From Entrophospora sp. SA101 (taxonomy: Eukaryota > Glomeromycota > Glomeromycetes > Entrophosporales > Entrophosporaceae), in contig CAUDNR010000189.1 of NCBI GenBank assembly GCA_958430865.1, positions 11,771 through 26,687 of the forward strand: a stretch of DNA of 14,917 nt. Direction: 5' to 3'. Position 1 is the stretch's first letter, and each line of letters begins with the position of its first letter. The position numbers were made by a program, and so were the translations under genes. The notes below the pieces were generated by a model. The model did not search any database and was not told where the DNA came from. It saw only the letters and a list, made by a program, of their open reading frames with translations. Positions 10,701 to 14,917 of this stretch are shown piece after piece.

Positions 10701-11715
10701 GGAGAAAGAAATAATAAGGCTTTTGGAAGTTAATAAGAAATTAGAATCAGGAAACGAACAAGAATATAGTCCTAAATTACCGCAGCAGCAACAACAACGA
10801 CAAAAAGTAAGATCTAGTAGTGATTCTGGAGATTCATATGATTCTGGATTTTCATCATTATCACCACAAGCTAGTAATCCACGCCTTAACAAAAATGTGA
10901 AAGCTATGAAACATGAAACTACCATTGCAGAACAACTTGTAATAATAAAAACTTTACAAGATAGAATTGCAGAGTTGGAGAAACAACAATTAGAAGAAAT
11001 ACATAAACCTACCACGCCAGCTGATCTTGATGCAGTTGGTGGATTCCGTCTTGTTAGAACAGATTCAAATTCATCAACTGAATTGATGAAGAATGCTATT
11101 AAAAATAATCTCAGTGCCACATCTGCAGCATATATGGATGCTCCACTTACACCACCACCAAATCTTCCACTACCTCCTGTACCTTCCTCGCCATCATCGT
11201 CAATATCATCTTTGGCATCCAATTCTGTTTCTTTGCCAATGACACCACCATTAAGTCCACCACCAAAAAGCCCATTACCACCTATACCAGATTCTGAAGT
11301 AAATACCACACCAATACAAGATTTAACATCAGAAGTTCAAAAACTTAACAAGAAACTTGGTAAGCTTGAAAATGAAAATTCACAAAGTCAACAACTTATT
11401 GAAACGTTAGAAGGAGCTCTAAACAGCAATGAAGGCGAATTAAAAATTGCAAAACAACAATTACAAATTCTTCAAAAAGAAAAGGCCAATCTTCGTCAAC
11501 AAGTTAAAGCATTGAATGATCGATTGGAAGAGGTTAATGCACAATTTGAACATGCTCAATCGTCAGTGCAAGAAGAAAAGAAAGTCATTGAGTCCATTGA
11601 GTCTGTATTGAATCAAGAAAGAAAAGCAAAAGAAGAAGCTGAAAAAGCTAGAAGACAGCTTGAAAATCGTATGGAAGAACTTATACAAAAGAAAAACAAG
11701 TTCATGTGCTTCTAA
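4633..11715 (+). CDS. Giant coiled-coil protein region, like a fungal kinesin tail but without motor
   Basis: About 2360 residues in one uninterrupted exon ending in TAA at 11713-11715. Order: GRTTP tandem repeats (4633-4779); coiled coil (about 4837-5700) including EAVEPVIEEYEKSISQLE near 5077; Ser/Thr-rich linkers (5740-5790, 5974-6290); a His/Asn/Ser-rich insert (about 6532-6660); coiled coil with Asn-rich breaks (7141-7230, 7800-7812); one very long coiled coil (about 7430-10745); Gln run and Ser-rich linker (10780-10890); Pro-rich block (about 11143-11300); final coiled coil ending KKNKFMCF. Heptad-like Leu/Ile spacing with Lys/Glu/Gln is evident throughout. From memory, the EEYEKSISQLE block, the TPPPxxPLPPxP block and the terminal RMEELxxKKxKFxCF resemble the tail of long fungal kinesin-like proteins. 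No kinesin P-loop, SSRSH or DLAGSE motif occurs here. Likely a cytoskeletal scaffold; function is unproven. ATG 4633 is the first Met of the uninterrupted region, but the frame is open upstream into SSF1. Confidence 0.85.
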   Translation: MLSNGRTTPMLSNVSGRTTPLLSNASGRTTPLLSNVSGRTTPVNGRDTPSYLKRPSTPSSSLTLNSQKEKEKEIETLEDQLIQLKKSYVELTQKYAKTSAELAQHQDNSDGIISGDIKSNVKKPNIDKNGLATIEEEKLIKNISASFQEAVEPVIEEYEKSISQLESQLALNKAALSHSETLMQENEYKLFQTEQADQQNRAQIIELKNKLARLNERESSTENYVKDLEGKLESCSQQQKLDQEMIQDLKSKIAKLKDIISNSEMYIAELEDRLASSEDHVSKLTENIGKLEQRLIESEQEYHELEQKSYNTENDREKRSLLAELDDREERIIHLERKVEELIGELENLRKQHSLDDDDNLNIMHIHEKSTSSTTSDTSLFSSNDNSNEEKERLNMILLEGKLSKLQKVHDNTCKEFDDLKAKYQSCLQEMQELEIQILDAKSIHDDKSTTPTTPTTPDSSLFNNSNYRMSLPVNLRSSSSSSPTSTTSSSYSTIATSVSSINHINNNFYESNHKEQPLINNLFNNSKKSQNQNAHRKSRTLSTELKSNERRDLAHISIVQKLQDDLKQLSSLHEDKTQGLDAVKSEFARLEIEYREKLEIVEELREEIKRRDALAQLEEMSVTSNSDYRDYINSSSNHNNNHQHHNHNHHNRSSSLNGSGNNTNNNNSEYNSYYSGVSTTTASEIDHLDIVQRLKEEIEQLKEEQRTTMEIMSQREKANNDSGNGNEDEFSQVQRQKEIDDTKLKLEGNGSSSTNAANNGKETDQEIITLRQQVEKLQMEIEAKSHTISALLLPSNEHQDIIRRLEDELQEVREAHRIATLKEKSNKLATISESAEYDNNNTDNGINGSNSNDEGNNNKSNNRNGSLSPEIAYSSDKLEQNIDENVKELEEKVKDLEVQLTNAKEAQHIPTPRSSTSASSSASTLYSTDSTQKIISNLQAKLVDLQEELLSKADDNDHKDDKDKSENIKTELELVSSMQQQLEILRVDVKCKYEIIESTKRELIDKGILQQKLRGKEAEAKSLQHQLSGFKNNENEMKQQILQLQEKLKSFKSSSNNNNEVNESLENEINDVKKEMIKAKDNENFTIERLKVLALEETKLQSELDRLKKIEIAQCERIKVLESSLSSSQEQNKNLSVVEKDFTKLKDELSLVKENEIEHKKIIEKLESKLKDSESEIRVLQVQLDELRKESDERIKTIKSSELKLREEEAAKQLIKETDNDNEIKKLKEEIELLNKQEIDQSEKIKSLESQLKLAQENPEIANLKSELVNHEANESLLKDTIQDLETKLSEAQQDSKKLSSIQSELKLLSELDAEQKSSISQLQDQLVNIQNEKDSVVKEMESMKQDFEAQKNLVFTLEKDLNLTKTELTKAKEDNQSSSKKHEDLSALLSQTVEERDQLDKKTKDLIIEIEGLKEMNITDDKEISRLNSELSEAKDEMIRQNELLSELNSKLTNVEKERDESADLIDELAKEIERKETEKKEAVETLESNISNLKSQLEEAKNSSVLDQETISKLNEKLDLLQSQLDESKELDKKRSQKIKELEDRIQETNIKVQEKDNAINNNVELIMGLEENLKKLKSQLENAEKFKSAEAQELESKILELEEQIKNNPTREDLEAVKESYDKQVELTKQLESKLAAADIENSKSILQLTNELVLAKETEESLRKSVKEVEDDLKIKENDLDSLNNNLKKLKEELKQMQSNESQQVELISSLEVQLEQTKNQRDKEIDKFTEANIEIEQLKEKCADLQNEIDEIQKEAMLQSHQSVDSGLYEELNQQLKKSQEENQIHIEHSQQLENSIQKLESEKSILDQNNMALEQNVIQLEKELESLADEYSEADLKYKETESNLSKQKTRIAELEMEIDANKKQHTNSSTTLSQLASASETLRKTNNDLNKKLVDTEENVSKLNQKVKSLEQELAHYKTINDDINTSKEFAQELKDKIKNLEHERDGLGEANKAFVEEKKKLDDKIDSLLQQLQSSGRDGNKTAAQLAELNKKIISLEKEISITKEQSKKDSEEMEKEIIRLLEVNKKLESGNEQEYSPKLPQQQQQRQKVRSSSDSGDSYDSGFSSLSPQASNPRLNKNVKAMKHETTIAEQLVIIKTLQDRIAELEKQQLEEIHKPTTPADLDAVGGFRLVRTDSNSSTELMKNAIKNNLSATSAAYMDAPLTPPPNLPLPPVPSSPSSSISSLASNSVSLPMTPPLSPPPKSPLPPIPDSEVNTTPIQDLTSEVQKLNKKLGKLENENSQSQQLIETLEGALNSNEGELKIAKQQLQILQKEKANLRQQVKALNDRLEEVNAQFEHAQSSVQEEKKVIESIESVLNQERKAKEEAEKARRQLENRMEELIQKKNKFMCF
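6532..6660 (+). repeat. His/Asn/Ser low-complexity insert in the coiled coil
   Basis: CAT/AAT-rich coding sequence encodes alternating His and Asn, then Ser, Gly and Asn runs, and interrupts the coiled coil. It arises from CAT/AAT triplet expansion and is expected to be a disordered linker. Confidence 0.8.
11143..11300 (+). other. Proline-rich block near the C-terminus of the coiled-coil protein
   Basis: Two similar proline motifs, TPPPNLPLPPVP and SPPPKSPLPPIP, flank a Ser-rich spacer. They fit PxxP-type ligands of SH3 domains and also resemble profilin-type proline tracts. The partner is unknown. Confidence 0.7.
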
Positions 11716-11853
11716 TCATATTCATTTATTATATTCTTTATTTTGTAATTTATTTTTATATATATTCATATTTATTGTATTTATTTAAAAATTGCATTAT
11801 TTAATATTATAGACATATATTTATTAATTTAATTTAATATTTTTCACTTTAAA

Positions 11854-11859
11854 AATAAA
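11854..11859 (+). terminator. Candidate polyadenylation signal AATAAA
   Basis: AATAAA about 140 nt after the stop codon of the coiled-coil gene, in an AT-rich 3' region. In such AT-rich DNA the hexamer is common by chance, so the call is tentative. Confidence 0.3.
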
Positions 11860-12261
11860 ATATTAAAATATTGTATACAAATTCGCAATATTAATTAATA
11901 TGATTGTTTTTATTTCCTTGTTCCGTTATTCAATAACACACGAGTATAATGGTTTAGGTTTTTTCCCTTCTCTTGATTTGCCGTTTTGGATTTCAAATTA
12001 AAATAATATTTGGTTTTGGGGTATAGCGATCAAACATCCAAAAAAGGATTTGTTAATATTAATATGGTGATCATGAATATCCATCTTTTTTTTTTTTCAA
12101 CATTTTCTTATAGAAAAAGAATTTTTTTTACAAAGGTACTTGAAAAAAAATTTTATATATAAATCAATTTATAATTAAATAAATGATGAAAAATGATATT
12201 TGCACGTCAGTCTGAATAATTATTAATCCAATGTTGACTATATAATATACCCAAATTTCTG

Positions 12262-12298
12262 ATAATAATAATAATAATAATAATAAATAATAATAATA
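12262..12298. repeat. TAA trinucleotide microsatellite
   Basis: About twelve ATA/TAA units with one interruption (TAAATAA at about 12283-12289) in noncoding DNA. Confidence 0.95.
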
Positions 12299-12593
12299 TT
12301 TTATATGATTGTATTTTATTGCTTATTAAACTATTATTTATATTCATTCTATTTTTCTATACAAATATTTATAATATTTATAGGTCTCTATTTTCCAGAT
12401 ATAGATTGAATTAGGTATATTTTTTAAAAAATTTCTTTTTACAAATTAAATTATTTTTTTTCTAAAATTTTCAAATAAAAAAAATTCTATGTATAATAAT
12501 TTTTTTTTGTAACAATTGTTTTTTGTTTTTCTTCTTCCAAGTAATATTGTTAACTACCAACTCAACCAATTCAACTAATCAACTCTCATTCGT

Positions 12594-13854
12594 TCATATG
12601 GAACAATTGCTCGCAGATAATCTTTTTTCGAAAAACCATAGACAAGCTTTATAATGTTCGTATATTCCTATGCAAACGAAAACATGCCACACAGAATGAC
12701 TGTGAATTCCAAATCTGTCTAATTTCCCTGGCCATTTCTTTTCAGGGAATCGATTGGCATAGATCCATACACCCGTCAAATAGGCAAATAAACTTGATAT
12801 AATAGGATTAATGAAATCCCACATATGGTTAAATCCATGAATATATACCAAATGTGCTAATGGAAACACACCAGAGCATCCGAGTGTTATAAACAATATC
12901 ACACGAAACAATCTAAATCTTTTTGAATCAAACCATGGAAATATCGCACAAATTATTGGAACTAATCCGACCAGCGCTGTGAATGTCATGTAAAAATTAC
13001 GTTCAAACGGTGAACAGTATAGACCATAATACTCTGTTATTATGATGGAGGCTATTATAAGAAACGATATTCCAATATAATCAAATGTTGCTGCACATTG
13101 CATCACTGATGAAATAAAAAATCAATCGATTAAAGATGGTTTTTTTGGAAAATAAAATAAACAAATCAATCGGTAATAATTACCTGGAATATGCGCGCAA
13201 TGAATAAATGTATGATATAATACTGAACATACTAGACTATAATGTAAATAATATTAATTGTTAATTATTATTAATCTCTCCGATATCTCTCTCTCATTCA
13301 TATACATTTTATTTATATTTCTTACCATTTAGCAGCAGCAATAAAAAATACTACAAATATCAATTTATCAAATATGGTTGCGTTTTCTAAATGTGTCATA
13401 AAAGAATATATTCCAAGGCCTAAAAAAAATACGAATCCTAATAAATGTGTCCAAATATTACAAGTTTCGTTATGAAGCCAAAAAATTGATTGAAGACATT
13501 GTTTTTTTGTTGTTAAAAATCGATATCCAGAACGAATATATCTACACAACAACAACATACATCACTTTAATATATATATATATATATACATATATGCATT
13601 AATTAATATTTCGCATCTATAAAAACCTACGGATTTTCTTGCCATTCAATTGGAAGTTCATCGAAATATAGTAGACGGCATGATCCTAATTTAGCAGCAG
13701 CACTTATAGCATTATAAGTATCAACCACATGTTGGTCAACGCACTTGAGAATACCAGTAGAATCGATATTCTCCATTTCCTTTAATGTTTCTCGAAAAAA
13801 AGACTTGGGTTCTGCGACCTTTGAATATTTGTTCTTCTCTTTTCTATTTGGCAT
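12594..13854 (-). CDS. PAQR/Izh (adiponectin-receptor-like, haemolysin III family) membrane protein, four exons
   Basis: Predicted 334-residue seven-helix membrane protein. Exons 13854-13631, 13541-13326, 13236-13184 and 13105-12594 join in phase (1005 nt) with GT-AG introns 13542-13630, 13237-13325 and 13106-13183. The ATG at 13854 gives a basic, soluble N-terminus. Hallmarks: DELPIEWQENPYIRSGYR (exons 1 and 2), FWLHNETCNIWTH (residues 95-107), SVLYH, D173 in FDYIG and SHSVWH near the C-terminus. The expected zinc-site residues S151-x3-H155, D173 and H301-x3-H305 are all present, so the protein looks intact. Relatives include yeast Izh1-4 and animal AdipoR; the family has ceramidase-like activity and is linked to lipid and zinc homeostasis and, for yeast Izh2, osmotin sensing. 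The precise substrate here is not known. The third exon is only 53 nt. Confidence 0.93.
13571..13590. repeat. TA dinucleotide repeat in intron 1 of the PAQR gene
   Basis: Alternating TA run followed by CATATATGCAT, within the first intron of the minus-strand gene. Confidence 0.85.
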
Positions 13855-13913
13855 TTTGTTCGAGTTGTGTGATAAATTATGGAATGAGTGAGGATATAAT
13901 GTATGGTGTAAGT

Positions 13914-13925
13914 TGTATATATACG
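13914..13925 (-). promoter_or_regulatory. Candidate TATA element upstream of the PAQR gene
   Basis: GTATATATAC at 13915-13924 lies about 60 nt upstream of the ATG on the minus strand. Such strings are frequent in this AT-rich DNA. Confidence 0.25.
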
Positions 13926-13970
13926 ATGAATAAGAAATAAATTATTTTATTTTATTTTTATTTTTCAACG

Positions 13971-13992
13971 AAAATGAAGTAAAAATGAAGTA
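13971..13992. repeat. 11-bp tandem duplication AAAATGAAGTA
   Basis: Two perfect adjacent copies (13971-13981 and 13982-13992), about 120 bp upstream of the PAQR start. They could be a duplicated factor site or a simple slippage product. Confidence 0.7.
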
Positions 13993-14025
13993 AAAGGAGT
14001 GTATTAAGGATTATTATTTTGAAAA

Positions 14026-14074
14026 CTATTATTATTTATAATAATAATAAATAGTAATACTAATAATAATAATT
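14026..14074. repeat. ATA/TAT trinucleotide-rich near-palindromic repeat
   Basis: ACTATTATTATTTAT is followed by an ATA-rich arm ending ATAAATAGT, giving a near-inverted repeat of low complexity, then more TAA units. Confidence 0.7.
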
Positions 14075-14659
14075 GAAAAAAAACTTTAAGATAGAATTAA
14101 AAATAAAATTTATATCTATCTATCTATATATATATTTCATACATATTTTTATTATTACACGCATCTTCACCCCCCAACAAAAATTTTTTTTTTTGTTTAA
14201 CGTTGCTGTAAAAGTAAATAAGGACCATCTACTTAATAATCATGTGCGAGATTATTGTTTTTATGATTCACCATATAGCAATGGCGATAAAGAGATAATA
14301 GTAGCAATGACAGTAAATCGTAATCGATTGGATAATAATAATATTAATTAACACTAATACTAATATTATTTTCCGAAAATTTTTCGGTTAATTACATAAT
14401 TATCCATTATTGTTGTTGAACAAATTAAAATCAAAACGTGGAAATAATTAATTATAATGATGAATTTTTAATACCTGATTGCAAATCAGACTATTTATGC
14501 TTACAATAAAATTAAGTCTGGTTGTTGACTAAAGTTTTTCAACTTTGGGGAAATAATTCAAATAAACCTTATTTATTATTAACTGTAAATTATTTGGCAC
14601 GGTGAATTTTAATTATGTAAATTAACTTCATATAGGTAATTCAATAATAGTCCTATATA

Positions 14660-14917
14660 CAGTGTGTAACAAAAAATTTTGGAATTTTTTATTCATTCAT
14701 CCTTCAAAAACTATCATATAAAAACGAATGAAAAATATATCAAAATAAAGCTTAAAATCTAAAGTTTTTATTAATGTAAAAATTAATAATTAATTCTTTC
14801 GCCATTATTTTCAATTATCATCTCACATCTTCTTCTCATTGAACTAACAAGATTAATTATAATATTATTCGGAATTCTATCCCATTCTTCTATCATATAC
14901 TGCTCTAATTCTGGGAG
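14660..14917 (-). mobile_element. Tc1/mariner element, one end, truncated by window edge
   Basis: A terminal sequence starting CAGTGTGTAACAAAAAATTT at 14660 directly follows TA (14658-14659), the target site of Tc1/mariner elements. It is followed by AT-rich subterminal DNA and then the 3' end of a transposase gene pointing back toward the terminus. The other end lies beyond 14917. Confidence 0.75.
14783..14917 (-). CDS. Tc1/mariner-type transposase, C-terminal 44 residues (partial)
   Basis: Minus-strand frame open from the window edge to TAA at 14783-14785. It contains EEWDRIPNNIIINLVSSMRRR followed by CEMIIENNGERINY. The pattern of E-W-x-x-I-P, L-V-x-S-M, R-R and a short end rich in Asn/Gly is the standard C-terminus of Tc1-like transposases, where EWxxIP follows the DDE/D catalytic core. 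The catalytic residues are outside the window, so intactness cannot be judged. The 123 nt from the stop to the element end hold the 3' region and terminal repeat. Confidence 0.85.
   Translation of the reverse strand, partial: LPELEQYMIEEWDRIPNNIIINLVSSMRRRCEMIIENNGERINY

Larger units (their letters stand above)
2673..11715 (+). other. Fused gene model: SSF1 joined in frame to giant coiled coil (2791 residues)
   Basis: Joining the eight exons listed for the SSF1 part, with the last exon running 4406-11715, gives 8376 nt, exactly 2792 codons including the stop. From 4406 to 11712 there is no in-frame stop, so SSF1 has no termination codon of its own under this splicing. SSF1 occupies residues 1 to about 420, an acidic and Asn-rich bridge follows, and the coiled coil begins after residue 431. 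Alternatives are two genes with overlapping transcription (the second starting at ATG 4633 or another internal ATG), an undetected splice that ends SSF1 early, or an assembly join. The sequence favours a fusion or a dual-product locus. Confidence 0.6.
11716..12593. other. AT-rich intergenic region between convergent genes
   Basis: Lies between the stop of the plus-strand coiled-coil gene and the stop of the minus-strand PAQR gene, so it holds both 3' untranslated regions. It contains poly-T and poly-A runs, a TAA microsatellite and a candidate AATAAA. I see no convincing ORF, RNA gene or transposon end. Confidence 0.6.
13855..14659. other. AT-rich intergenic region upstream of the PAQR gene
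   Basis: Contains the presumed PAQR promoter, ATA microsatellite DNA (about 14026-14074), a TATC/TA run (about 14112-14136), a C run and T run (14171-14195) and a short palindrome at 14373-14387. A plus-strand frame at 14073-14351 shows repetitive codons and no recognisable domain, so I do not call a gene. Confidence 0.55.

Noticed and set aside
10611..11309. Minus-strand ORF of 232 codons inside the coiled-coil gene
   Set aside because: It is antisense to a strongly supported coding frame, is Ser/Cys/Gly-rich from reversed Glu/Gln/Pro codons and has no recognisable domain. The other antisense frames within 6538-10663 are rejected for the same reason.
13571..13590. CRISPR-like or structured repeat from TA and TAA tracts
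   Set aside because: These are simple microsatellites with no spacer-repeat organisation, in a eukaryotic gene context.
14073..14351. Plus-strand ORF of 92 codons near the right side
   Set aside because: It starts with an alternative codon, is built from Ile/Tyr/Asn repeats across microsatellite DNA and shows no family motif. A small exon in its second half cannot be excluded.
14473..14492. Possible tRNA-Cys anticodon arm (CTGATTGCAAATCAG)
   Set aside because: The stem and GCA-containing loop fit, but I find no matching acceptor stem, D arm or T arm with a GGTTC-like loop around it.

Overview
The window looks like nuclear DNA of an AT-rich, intron-bearing fungus. Short GT-AG introns (about 53-167 nt), long A/T homopolymers, an SSF1-type ribosome-biogenesis gene, a fungal PAQR/Izh-type membrane protein and remnants of Tigger/pogo and Tc1/mariner transposons point to an early-diverging fungus. 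The style of the Tigger protein suggests an arbuscular mycorrhizal Rhizophagus-like genome, but that assignment rests on recall, not on a search.

Layout. 1-1282: a decayed pogo/Tigger element with a broken transposase and a right terminus carrying 15-bp repeats. 1283-1561: a possible decayed coding fragment on the minus strand. 1785-2569 (minus): a three-exon gene that I recognise as a homologue of Abitram (FAM206A/Simiate). 2570-2672: a 103-bp divergent promoter. 2673-4632 (plus): seven short exons and the start of an eighth, encoding a complete Brix-domain protein of the SSF1/PPAN (Peter Pan) family. 4406-11715 (plus): one 7.3-kb exon that continues the SSF1 frame without a stop into about 2360 residues of coiled coil, which resembles the tail of long fungal kinesin-like proteins but has no motor. 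11716-12593: AT-rich intergenic DNA between convergent genes. 12594-13854 (minus): a four-exon adiponectin-receptor-like (PAQR/Izh) seven-helix protein. 13855-14659: AT-rich intergenic DNA. 14660-14917: the end of a Tc1/mariner element, with the C-terminus of its transposase on the minus strand.

The most notable point is the apparent fusion of SSF1 and the giant coiled-coil protein. All eight exons join in phase (8376 nt, 2791 residues), there is no stop codon at the usual SSF1 end, and the only intron near the junction would create an early stop if retained or spliced 2 nt downstream. Whether the cell makes a fusion, two proteins from one locus, or both cannot be decided from sequence alone. 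The genes otherwise do not form an obvious pathway. Abitram and SSF1 share an intergenic promoter and may be co-expressed.
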